This document shows positions 1-5,291 of a DNA stretch of 8,389 nt, piece by piece. The stretch comes from JAUWQU01 sp964605095 (lineage in GTDB: Bacteria; Planctomycetota; Phycisphaerae; SM23-33): the NCBI GenBank assembly GCA_964605095.1, contig CAZSBS010000217.1, positions 1-8,389 on the forward strand, written 5' to 3'. How positions within the stretch are numbered: position 1 is the stretch's first letter; every line of letters begins with the position of its first letter. The notes below the pieces were generated by a model, which saw only the letters and a program-made list of their open reading frames with translations, had not been told where the DNA came from and did not search any database. A program made the position numbers and the translations under genes.

Positions 1-55
1 ACCCACGGCCGGGAAGGCAAGTGGGACCCCGCCGGCGTGCTGCTGGACGAGTCCG
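1..55 (+). repeat. Left copy of 55-bp direct repeat (candidate attachment site)
   Basis: Exact match to 2928-2982. The match stops at base 56 (G here, T at 2983). Its left limit cannot be seen because the window begins inside it. The repeats are 2927 bases apart and enclose all three cassette genes. They behave like attL/attR of an element that targets the 5' end of trmB, but no recombinase gene is present to support this. A length of exactly 55 also equals a common assembler k-mer size. Confidence 0.85.
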
Positions 56-66
56 GTGGCGCTGCT

Positions 67-95
67 GCCTGGGGATCGCGACCAGAGCCTGGGGA
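67..95 (+). repeat. Pair of 9-bp direct repeats next to the left junction
   Basis: GCCTGGGGA occurs at 67-75 and again at 87-95, a 20-base period, just inside the left end of the cassette. Short phased repeats beside an att core can be recombinase arm sites, but two 9-mers are weak evidence and no matching pair was found near the right junction. Confidence 0.3.
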
Positions 96-139
96 ACAAG
101 AATCCTAATCTCTTCCACTGGAAAAGGTCGAAAAATGAG

Positions 140-171
140 TTGACATGATAGAACAACAATGTTGTCCTATA
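140..171 (+). promoter_or_regulatory. Promoter of the cassette operon with long spacer
   Basis: A perfect -35 hexamer TTGACA lies at 140-145. No good -10 occurs at the usual 17-base spacing. The nearest candidates are TCCTAT at 165-170 (19-base spacer) and CCTATA at 166-171 (20-base spacer). A 19-20 base spacer is the hallmark of promoters controlled by MerR-family regulators, which twist the DNA to align the two hexamers, and the first gene encodes such a regulator. The coding start is about 20 bases downstream of the -10. The -10 match is weak, consistent with an activator-dependent promoter. Confidence 0.55.
148..170 (+). promoter_or_regulatory. Dyad operator between -35 and -10 (MerR-type)
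   Basis: An interrupted palindrome is present. The inner arms are ACAAC (153-157) and GTTGT (161-165) around a central AAT. One mismatched pair follows (152/166), then four further pairs, ATAG (148-151) with CTAT (167-170). Nine of ten arm positions are therefore complementary. It lies in the promoter spacer and overlaps the -10 candidate, the position where MerR dimers bind. The likely binder is the product of the gene starting at 191, making the operon autoregulated. Confidence 0.6.
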
Positions 172-190
172 GCCAATTCGGAACGGTAGA

Positions 191-628
191 ATGAAAGAGT
201 TCTCTGCAGGCGAAGCAAGGATGATTACCGGTGCCACTCAGCGCCAGTTGGACTATTGGGATGAGAGGCAGGTCGTCCCGGCTTCGCTTGGGCGGAAGGA
301 AGGCAAGGGAAACGAACGCAAGTACTCGTACGCTGACTTGGTCAAGCTTCGCGTCGTGGTAGAGTTTCGCAAGGCTGGCTTGTCGCTGCAAAAGATCCAA
401 AAAGCCCTGAAGGTTCTCAAGAACTGGGAACCGGAGAAAGACGCGCTGCTTGGCAAGAGGCTCATAACCGACGGGCGAGACGTTTTTGTAGCGACTTCTG
501 ATCACCAAGTACTAAAGAGCGTGCTCAGGCGTGGCCAACTGGCCTTCAGTGTCGTTTTTCTGGGTGAGGCTGCCTCGGTTGTGAAGAGGAAAGTCGACCT
601 ATACTTGAAGCGGAAGGCCACTGGGTAG
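191..628 (+). CDS. MerR-family HTH transcriptional regulator, 145 aa
   Basis: Likely regulator of the cassette. Residues about 4-75 form a MerR-type winged helix-turn-helix: FSAGEARMITGATQRQLDYW carries the recognition helix, ERKYSYADL is the wing and start of the next helix, and GLSLQKIQKAL is the typical 'GxSLxxI' helix. The C-terminal part (about 88-125, LITDGRDVFVATSD then LRRGQLAFSVVFLGE) resembles the small antitoxin-like (DUF433-like) domain found on some MerR proteins. It has no metal-binding cysteine cluster, so a metal sensor is unlikely. The Shine-Dalgarno site is poor (GGAACGGTAGA before the ATG). The next gene starts 23 bases after the stop. A 23-bp dyad upstream implies self-regulation. 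It could also act as the antitoxin-like partner of the downstream enzymes. The ligand is unknown. Confidence 0.85.
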   Translation: MKEFSAGEARMITGATQRQLDYWDERQVVPASLGRKEGKGNERKYSYADLVKLRVVVEFRKAGLSLQKIQKALKVLKNWEPEKDALLGKRLITDGRDVFVATSDHQVLKSVLRRGQLAFSVVFLGEAASVVKRKVDLYLKRKATG

Positions 629-651
629 CCAGGTTCTGCCAAGAGGATGCA

Positions 652-1650
652 ATGAAGATGCCGGGAAGCCTTCGTAAACTTGGTTCCGGGTCTCCTTTGA
701 TCCGACAAGCCAGTCGCCACGACGAGGAAGAGATTCGCACGTTTCTCCTAGGGAGCAGCCACCTGTACCCGGAGATTGGTCATTGGTGGGACACCAAGGT
801 AAGGCCCGACTTGGCTCTTGGACGTCGGATCGCTTTCGTGGTGGATGCGGGCAAGGGGGTCGAGGGACTCTTTCTTGGCAAGCCCGGTAGAGATGCTAAG
901 CTCTGCACGCTGCGCCTGAGCCCGCGGTTGCAGGGGCGACGCGTTGGGTCCGCCCTGCTGGCATATGGACTTAACCATCTGCTGACGCCCGATACCAAGC
1001 GCGTTCATGTGACCGTCAGCGAAGCCACGGAACCAGGTTGTCGAGCCTTCTTTGAGTCGTTTGGCTTCAAGCCGATGGCCACGGTTGACGACCGATACGT
1101 CCCCGGTGTTTCTGAGTATATCTACGGCTCCCCCGCGGAAAAGCTGGCCGAGACGGTAAGGGAACAGCTTGGACAGAGGATTATTCCGACACTTTTCGGC
1201 GCCCGCTGCCGGAAAGCCCCCCGACCGGATGGGCAAATGCTCGTCATGTCCCTCCGCCCGGAGTATGCGGACCTCGTGCTGAGCGGGAAAAAGACCGTGG
1301 AGTTCCGGCGCCGGTTTTCGGCGGAACACGCTGGGGCCAAGATCGTCTTCTACGTTACATCCCCAGTGCGGCAGTTTCTTTTTGCCGCGGTGATAGCGGG
1401 CGTCGACGGGTTGCCCAAAGCAGACCTATGGTCTAAGTACCGACGCGATGGGGGCGTGTCCAAGGATACTTTCGACTCGTATTTTGCAGGGGTGCCGCAA
1501 GGCTTCGCATTGAGTCTGGACAATATTGAGATGTTGCAGAACACCATGAGCCTAGAGGACGCTCGCCGTCTGTGCCCCGGCCTGCGCCCGCCCCAGTCCT
1601 TTATGCGCCTCCGAACAGATTCTCGGTTACTGCCTGTTCTTGGCCTCTAG
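652..1650 (+). CDS. GNAT acetyltransferase fused to ASCH domain, 332 aa
   Basis: Two-domain cytoplasmic protein. Residues about 15-160 are a GNAT fold: LRLSPRLQGRRVGSALL (87-103) is motif A, with QGRRVGSA as the acetyl-CoA pyrophosphate loop, and FFESFGFKP (133-141) is the typical late GNAT helix-strand. Residues about 196-320 are an ASCH domain of the PUA-like fold, starting MLVMSLRPEYADLVLSGKK. It contains the family signature GxKxxExR as GKKTVEFR (212-219, with K214, E217 and R219). Known ASCH enzymes such as E. coli YqfB hydrolyse N4-acetylcytidine, and other ASCH domains bind RNA or modified bases. Acetyl transfer plus ASCH in one chain could mean writing and reading or removing the same mark. 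The substrate is not known. The start is supported by AAGAGG (641-646) five bases before ATG. The dCTP deaminase gene follows after 19 bases. The domains are well supported; the function is inferred. Confidence 0.82.
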   Translation: MKMPGSLRKLGSGSPLIRQASRHDEEEIRTFLLGSSHLYPEIGHWWDTKVRPDLALGRRIAFVVDAGKGVEGLFLGKPGRDAKLCTLRLSPRLQGRRVGSALLAYGLNHLLTPDTKRVHVTVSEATEPGCRAFFESFGFKPMATVDDRYVPGVSEYIYGSPAEKLAETVREQLGQRIIPTLFGARCRKAPRPDGQMLVMSLRPEYADLVLSGKKTVEFRRRFSAEHAGAKIVFYVTSPVRQFLFAAVIAGVDGLPKADLWSKYRRDGGVSKDTFDSYFAGVPQGFALSLDNIEMLQNTMSLEDARRLCPGLRPPQSFMRLRTDSRLLPVLGL

Positions 1651-1669
1651 CCTTGCGAAAGGGGATATC

Positions 1670-2830
1670 ATGAGCGCCGGAGTGCTTTGTGAGAAAGAAG
1701 TACGCGAACTGCTTGATCCAAAGCGGGGTCAGCAAGTGATCCAACCTGCCGCGAACGTGACGCTCGAAGTCGATGGTTCTTCGCTCGATTTGCCCATAGG
1801 ATCGCAGTATTGGGAAATGAAGGGCAGTTGCCGGTCGGGCAAAGACCTCAATGTTAAGGATATCATCAGAAAATACTCTTCGGGTTTCCCTAATGTTCTG
1901 GAGGGCGACCTTCGCCTGTTAAAGAACCACGTCTATCTCTTCGAAGTTGACTGCAAGTTGGACCTTCGTGGCACAGGCATTCAGGGAAAAGCCACTGGAC
2001 GGAGTTCCATTGGTCGTTTGGACGTGCTGGTCAGGCTTCTCACCGACAGAGCAACGCGGTTCGACCACGTGGAATCAGAGTACAATGGGCAGCTCTACCT
2101 GGAAGTGACCCCTATAACCTTCGACTTGATCGTGCGTCCCGGTACTCGTCTTTCACAACTCCGGTTATTCCGTGGCGATGAGCACCTGATGACGCTCACA
2201 AAAGAAGCTCTCTTACTGGAACGCTACGGCGACACCTTCCCGGTTGTAGATGCGTCTGGAAGACCGATGATAGAAGAGTGCGATAACAGACCCCAAGAAT
2301 TCTGGTTTCCTTTCTGCTTGGATTTAGATGCCGATCCTTCCGCTGGGTGTTCCGGTTTTGTGGCAAAGAAGGACATATCAGACCCGATCGACCTGGATCA
2401 AAAGAACGCATATGACCCAACGAAGTTCTGGGAACCGGTGTCGCTGAATGCAGACCTGGAAGATGCCATTCGCCTTGAAACTGATCGCTTGTACATTCTG
2501 AGGTCAAAAGAACGTCTCCGTATCCCGTCTCATCTTTGCCTGGAATGTCAGGCTTATACAGAGACCATGGGCGAGTGGAGGATTGAGTATGCTGGCTTTG
2601 CTCATCCGTGGTTCGGCAAAACCCGGCCAGACAACCGAGGGACTCCTATTATTTTCGAAGTCCGTGGGCACAACATCCCAACGATTCTCACTAATGGTAT
2701 TCCACTAGGTAATGTTTGCTTCCGCCGCATGTCTCAGCCCGTGACAAGACCCTTGGAACCTGGGGTTTACGAGGAGCAGGAATTGAAACTGTCCGGTTGT
2801 TTCAGGGCCTGGTCAACCCAAGGAGCATAA
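1670..2830 (+). CDS. 2'-deoxycytidine 5'-triphosphate deaminase, double-domain type, 386 aa
   Basis: Converts dCTP to dUTP and ammonia. It belongs to the long family (about 360-390 aa) known mainly from alphaproteobacteria, in which two dUTPase-like folds are fused. First half: IQPAANVTLEVDGSSLDLPIG (from residue 24), the binding loop GRSSIGRLDV (110-119), the Glu-bearing strand LYLEVTP (142-148, E145 matching the catalytic Glu of Dcd), then RPGTRLSQLRLFRG. Second half: YILRSKERLRIP (275-286), EWRIEYAGF (302-310), IIFEVRGHNIP (327-337) and the family tail EEQELKLSGCFR. ATG at 1670 is chosen over an in-frame TTG at 1640 because AAAGGGG (about 1658-1664) lies five bases before it and the TTG would overlap the previous gene. 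Dcd is normally a nucleotide-synthesis enzyme, but stand-alone dCTP deaminases are also established anti-phage effectors that deplete dCTP. The cassette setting and low GC make a defence role plausible. No dUTPase or kinase accompanies it. Confidence 0.87.
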   Translation: MSAGVLCEKEVRELLDPKRGQQVIQPAANVTLEVDGSSLDLPIGSQYWEMKGSCRSGKDLNVKDIIRKYSSGFPNVLEGDLRLLKNHVYLFEVDCKLDLRGTGIQGKATGRSSIGRLDVLVRLLTDRATRFDHVESEYNGQLYLEVTPITFDLIVRPGTRLSQLRLFRGDEHLMTLTKEALLLERYGDTFPVVDASGRPMIEECDNRPQEFWFPFCLDLDADPSAGCSGFVAKKDISDPIDLDQKNAYDPTKFWEPVSLNADLEDAIRLETDRLYILRSKERLRIPSHLCLECQAYTETMGEWRIEYAGFAHPWFGKTRPDNRGTPIIFEVRGHNIPTILTNGIPLGNVCFRRMSQPVTRPLEPGVYEEQELKLSGCFRAWSTQGA

Positions 2831-2900
2831 AGGCCTCAAGCCAAGCAATAAAGATCACGGTCGGTTGCATTCCCTGCCTGTCGTCGCCTATCCTCGCATC

Positions 2901-3554
2901 ATGAGAAGTGGATCGCCCAAACATCTCACCCACGGCCGGGAAGGCAAGTGGGACCCCGCCGGCGTGCTGCTGGACGAGTCCGTCGCGCGCGGGCGGGTCG
3001 ATCCGCGCGGCCTATTCGACAACGACAGGCCCATCGAACTGGAGATCGGCACCGGCAAGGGCACGTTCCTGCTTGCCCGCGCCGGCGGGCGGCCGGACCT
3101 GAACTTCATCGGCATCGAGTGGGCCAGGGCGTACTGCATATACTCGGCCGACAGGTTCCGCCGGGCCGGGCTTACCAACGTGCGGATGCTCCGTGCCGAT
3201 GCCGGCGCGTTCGTGAAAGACTGCCTGCCGGATCGCAGCATATTTCGGCTGCACGTGTACTTCCCGGACCCCTGGCCGAAGCGCAAGCACCACCGCCGCC
3301 GGTTGATTCAGCCGGCCTTCGTGGAGCAGGTGCGGCGAATCCTTCAGCTTGGCGGGCAACTGCTGGTGGTGACGGACCACCTCGGCTACTTCCACCACAT
3401 CCGCCGCGTGCTTTGGGGCGCGGCGGGGTTCGTCCGCACGCCCATACCGAAGCTGGCTGGGCAGGATAATGAACTGGTCGGCACGAACTTCGAGCGCAAG
3501 TACATCACCCAGGGCCGGCCCTTTCACGCGATGGCGCTGATGCGGTACGTCTAA
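2901..3554 (+). CDS. trmB: tRNA (guanine-N7-)-methyltransferase TrmB, 217 aa
   Basis: Methylates N7 of guanosine 46 in tRNA variable loops using S-adenosylmethionine. The SAM-binding motif I is IELEIGTGKGTF (45-56). It is followed by NFIGIEWARAY (68-78, acidic end of strand 2), the family signature HVYFPDPWPKRKHHRRR (118-134) and the C-terminal TNFERKY (195-201), all characteristic of TrmB; 217 aa is a normal length. ATG at 2901 (MRSGSPKHLTHGRE) is preferred; an in-frame TTG at 2865 would add 12 residues. Neither has a recognisable Shine-Dalgarno site. The gene starts 70 bases after the deaminase stop with no promoter or terminator evident between them, so the cassette promoter may feed it. 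Residues 10-27 are duplicated at 1-55. Its stop is 9 bases from that of the convergent channel gene. Confidence 0.93.
   Translation: MRSGSPKHLTHGREGKWDPAGVLLDESVARGRVDPRGLFDNDRPIELEIGTGKGTFLLARAGGRPDLNFIGIEWARAYCIYSADRFRRAGLTNVRMLRADAGAFVKDCLPDRSIFRLHVYFPDPWPKRKHHRRRLIQPAFVEQVRRILQLGGQLLVVTDHLGYFHHIRRVLWGAAGFVRTPIPKLAGQDNELVGTNFERKYITQGRPFHAMALMRYV
2928..2982 (+). repeat. Right copy of 55-bp direct repeat (inside intact trmB)
   Basis: Identical to bases 1-55, covering trmB codons 10 to 28 (the last only partly). The base immediately left of it, at 2927, is C; the matching base left of window position 1 is not visible, so the true repeat may be longer to the left. It forms part of the working trmB gene, as expected if the element restores its target. 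Confidence 0.85.
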
Positions 3555-3563
3555 AGGCGGCTG

Positions 3564-4655
3564 CTACTCGCTTTGCCCCTCCGGCGAGAGTTGTCCTTCG
3601 GTGCTGAGCTTTTCCATAGCCTCGGCGGCCCCAGCCCGGCCTACGAGGATGATGGTGTCGCCGGCAGCCAGGCGAATGTCGGGTTTGGGTTGGTAGACTC
3701 TCTGGCCACCCTCTCGCTGCATGGCGACGACATGCACCCCAAAGCGGCTGGGCAATTGCAATTCCAACAGGGTCTTATCGACCAGCGGCGAGTGCGGGCC
3801 CAGCTTGATTTGGTCGACCGCCAGTTCATCGCCGGTCTGGGCCATCTCGGTGAAGTCCACCACAGCCGGCCTGAGGACGACCTCCGCCATGCGGTTTGCC
3901 CCGATGGCCTGCGGGCAGATCACCCGGCTGGCGCCGGCCTTGCGGAGCTTGCTCTCGGATGTCGACTGTTGGGCGCGTGTGATGATTCGCAGGTCCGCAT
4001 TGGCGGACCGCGCGCTGAGGGTAACGAAGACGTTTTCCGCGTCGGTGGTCAGGGCCGTCACCAGCGACTCGGCCCGGCGCACACCGGCCTGGTCGAGGAC
4101 ATCTTCCTCCTGGGCGTCGCCTTGGACGTAGAGCAACCCCGCCTGACCCGCGGCCAGGGTTGCCTCAGGCGACTGATCGACCACCACCACGTTCTTTCCG
4201 GCCTCCATGAGCTTGGTGGCGACCATGCCGCCGACCCGCCCGTAGCCGCAAACGATGACGTGCCCTTTGAGCTTGGCTATTTTCTGCTGCAATTGCTGTC
4301 TCCCAAAGACCTCGCGTATTCGCCCCTCGACGAAGACCGCCACGACGCCGCTGACCACCATCGCGAGGATGGCCATGCCGAAAACAATGACCACCATGTT
4401 CCAGATTCGCCCGGCGTTGGACAATGGCCCGTTGACCTCGCCGTAACCGACCGTCGTAATCGTGGTTACCGTCATGTATATGGCGTCGAGCAGCGTATAG
4501 CTCTTCTCGATGGCCAGGTACCCGCTCACGGAAACCAGGAAGAAGGCCAGCAGGGCGATCAGGAGAATAGCCAGTCGCCGAAGCCATAGCCGCCTGCCCT
4601 GCTGCAGGGCAGGACGTTGGCCCTCGTGGCGGAGATTGTGAAGGAACCTTACCAT
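3564..4655 (-). CDS. Two-TM potassium channel with RCK (TrkA-N/TrkA-C) domain, 363 aa
   Basis: Inner-membrane K+ channel of the MthK/Kch-like class. TM1 spans about residues 28-48 (LAILLIALLAFFLVSVSGYL). A pore helix and the selectivity filter TTVGYG (67-72) follow, and TM2 is about 86-110. Residues 131 onward form the cytoplasmic RCK domain, starting HVIVCGYGRVGG with the Rossmann motif GxGxxG (137-142) and the acidic residue D160 at the end of strand 2 (VVVVD), pointing to binding of NAD(H), a nucleotide or an ion. A TrkA-C ligand domain occupies about 275-342 (DQIKLGPHSPLVDKTL to AAGDTIILVGR). Four subunits should form the pore. The ATG at 4655 has only a weak Shine-Dalgarno site, but a TATAAT promoter candidate lies about 70 bases upstream. 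It converges with trmB. Confidence 0.93.
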   Translation of the reverse strand: MVRFLHNLRHEGQRPALQQGRRLWLRRLAILLIALLAFFLVSVSGYLAIEKSYTLLDAIYMTVTTITTVGYGEVNGPLSNAGRIWNMVVIVFGMAILAMVVSGVVAVFVEGRIREVFGRQQLQQKIAKLKGHVIVCGYGRVGGMVATKLMEAGKNVVVVDQSPEATLAAGQAGLLYVQGDAQEEDVLDQAGVRRAESLVTALTTDAENVFVTLSARSANADLRIITRAQQSTSESKLRKAGASRVICPQAIGANRMAEVVLRPAVVDFTEMAQTGDELAVDQIKLGPHSPLVDKTLLELQLPSRFGVHVVAMQREGGQRVYQPKPDIRLAAGDTIILVGRAGAAEAMEKLSTEGQLSPEGQSE

Positions 4656-4721
4656 CTCTTGTCCGGAGCGTCCTTACTGAACCAGCCGGCATCGAACAAA
4701 AGCCCGGCACGTTTTGGAAAG

Positions 4722-4751
4722 ATTATACCCGTGGTTGCCGCTTTTCGTAAA
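4722..4751 (-). promoter_or_regulatory. Sigma-70-type promoter of the K+ channel gene
   Basis: On the minus strand a perfect -10 TATAAT lies at 4727-4722, with TTTACG (4/6 match to TTGACA) at 4751-4746, an 18-base spacer. Transcription would start near 4715 and give a leader of about 60 bases before the ATG at 4655. The consensus -10 in a GC-rich setting is unlikely by chance, but the -35 is only moderate. Confidence 0.55.
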
Positions 4752-4800
4752 GTTGCCTTATCCAATTGGACGATAGAAAGTTGAACGCAAATGAAGGGGC

Positions 4801-4830
4801 GAGCCGCGTCGGACAACCGACGGGCGGCTC
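4801..4830. other. Strong GC-rich hairpin at the channel side of the origin region
   Basis: GAGCCGC (4801-4807) pairs with GCGGCTC (4824-4830) and GTCGG (4808-4812) with CCGAC (4817-4821), leaving loop ACAA and a two-G bulge. It is followed on the plus strand by TTCTATT, only a poor U-tract. It could be a terminator stopping transcription between origin and channel, or a structural element of the origin that marks the edge of the AT-rich unwinding stretch. The stem is clear; its role is not. Confidence 0.45.
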
Positions 4831-4870
4831 TTCTATTGGTATAAGAGAACTATAGTCGTAGTAGTAATAG
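4831..4870. promoter_or_regulatory. AT-rich candidate unwinding element with DnaA-trio-like repeats
   Basis: Bases 4853-4870 read TAGTCGTAGTAGTAATAG, six triplets of which five fit TA(G/A), the DnaA-trio consensus read 5' to 3' on the strand that DnaA grips as single-stranded DNA. The flank at 4831-4852 is AT-rich. The nearest perfect box (4959-4967) reads TTATCCACA on the minus strand upstream of the array, the expected orientation, but the 88-base gap is much longer than in Bacillus subtilis. The repeats are directly visible; the function is inferred. Confidence 0.4.
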
Positions 4871-4958
4871 TGCCTGTCGATTGCGTGAGATGTTCGCGCC
4901 GGCGGCGACAAACGCAATTCCTCTAAGCAATTACGCCGCATCTTGGCCCATCGCCGGT

Positions 4959-4967
4959 TGTGGATAA
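4959..4967 (-). promoter_or_regulatory. DnaA box 1 (perfect TTATCCACA)
   Basis: The plus strand reads TGTGGATAA, giving exact consensus TTATCCACA on the minus strand, inside the long gap downstream of dnaA. Perfect 9-mers are rare by chance, and a second one occurs in the same gap. Confidence 0.7.
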
Positions 4968-5107
4968 CCTGTCGGCGGCCCTGTAAGCATGCGCGCCGAA
5001 TCGTGGGGCAACGCACAGGTCTCCCATGAGGTGGCCGAAAAAGACCAGGTCGGCCGTGAGCAATAGGGGTATGGCTCAACAGGTATTCCCGAGTTATCCC
5101 CCGCGGC

Positions 5108-5125
5108 TTGTTGAACAATTTTTAC
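5108..5125. other. AT-rich palindrome within the origin region
   Basis: TTGTTGAACAA (5108-5118) is a perfect inverted repeat around a central G and runs into TTTTTACC. This AT-rich stretch sits beside the degenerate box TTATCCCCC (5094-5102) and about 50 bases from the perfect box at 5173. It is an alternative unwinding site or a protein-binding site; nothing decides between these. Confidence 0.35.
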
Positions 5126-5172
5126 CGACCGGCTGGGCGCGCATTAGGGGCTTGCCTGTAGCAAGTCACGGG

Positions 5173-5192
5173 TGTGGATAAGCTGTGGATTG
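5173..5192 (-). promoter_or_regulatory. DnaA box 2 (perfect) with adjacent degenerate box
   Basis: TGTGGATAA at 5173-5181 is an exact DnaA box complement. Two bases later TGTGGATTG (5184-5192, 7/9) repeats the same orientation with an 11-base period, one helical turn, so two DnaA molecules could bind side by side on the same face. Confidence 0.65.
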
Positions 5193-5228
5193 GACGTCAG
5201 CTACTCCCAACCCGCCGGACTTGGCTGC

Positions 5229-5282
5229 ATAGGTCCTGTGAGACCTATAGGATCCATGAAGTTCACTCCCGGCCCGCCGGGA
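5229..5282 (-). terminator. Hairpins downstream of dnaA
   Basis: Two stems lie 59-113 bases past the dnaA stop. One is ATAGGTC (5229-5235) with GACCTAT (5242-5248) and a six-base loop. The other is TCCCGG (5267-5272) with CCGGGA (5277-5282) and loop CCCG. Neither is followed on the minus strand by a U-run, so an intrinsic terminator for dnaA is not well supported; origin structure is an alternative. Confidence 0.35.
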
Positions 5283-5291
5283 TCCGCCATT

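Larger units (their letters stand above)
1..108 (+). pseudogene. 5' fragment of trmB left of the cassette (remnant copy)
   Basis: Bases 1-55 are identical to 2928-2982 and in phase with trmB, encoding THGREGKWDPAGVLLDES, residues 10-27 of the intact protein. At base 56 the sequence leaves trmB and runs through 17 unrelated codons to a TAA at 106-108. None of the methyltransferase core (SAM-binding EIGTGKG, FPDPWPK) is present, so this piece cannot be functional. The upstream start lies outside the window, so it is unknown whether this copy still has the original trmB start and promoter. The simplest biological reading is that trmB was split by the cassette at 56-2927 and the complete gene now sits on the right. 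A tandem or circular form, or an assembly effect, would look the same. Confidence 0.7.
56..2927 (+). mobile_element. Candidate cargo cassette inserted in trmB
   Basis: A 2872-base segment lies between two exact 55-bp direct repeats and carries one promoter and three same-strand genes spaced 23 and 19 bases apart. GC drops inside it: the line 1921-1980 has 29/60 G+C, against 42/60 at 3061-3120 in trmB. The insertion point is within the first 27 codons of trmB, and a complete trmB with a usable start sits at the right edge. There is no integrase, transposase or terminal inverted repeat in the window. Any recombinase must be encoded to the left or elsewhere, or the structure arose by another route such as duplication, circular intermediate or assembly. 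Confidence 0.5.

Noticed and set aside
191..1650. Classical toxin-antitoxin pair (antitoxin plus GNAT toxin)
   Set aside because: GNAT toxins of the TacT type are short single-domain proteins paired with ribbon-helix-helix antitoxins; here the GNAT is fused to ASCH and the partner is MerR-like, so only a loose analogy remains.
56..2927. Classical insertion sequence or transposon
   Set aside because: No transposase and no terminal inverted repeats; the flanking repeat is far longer than a target-site duplication.
3573..4589. Plus-strand open frame of 338 codons opposite the K+ channel
   Set aside because: Rich in His, Gly and Asp with no domain; the minus strand carries the TVGYG filter and Rossmann motif.
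4801..4830. Calling the strong hairpin a definite intrinsic terminator
   Set aside because: No proper U-tract follows on either strand, so it is listed only as a hairpin of unknown role.
4723..5118. Minus-strand open frame of 131 codons in the gap after the channel gene
   Set aside because: Composition is odd (a run of tyrosines created by the TAG-triplet array), it resembles no family, and it covers a DnaA box and the channel promoter; it is better explained as non-coding origin sequence.
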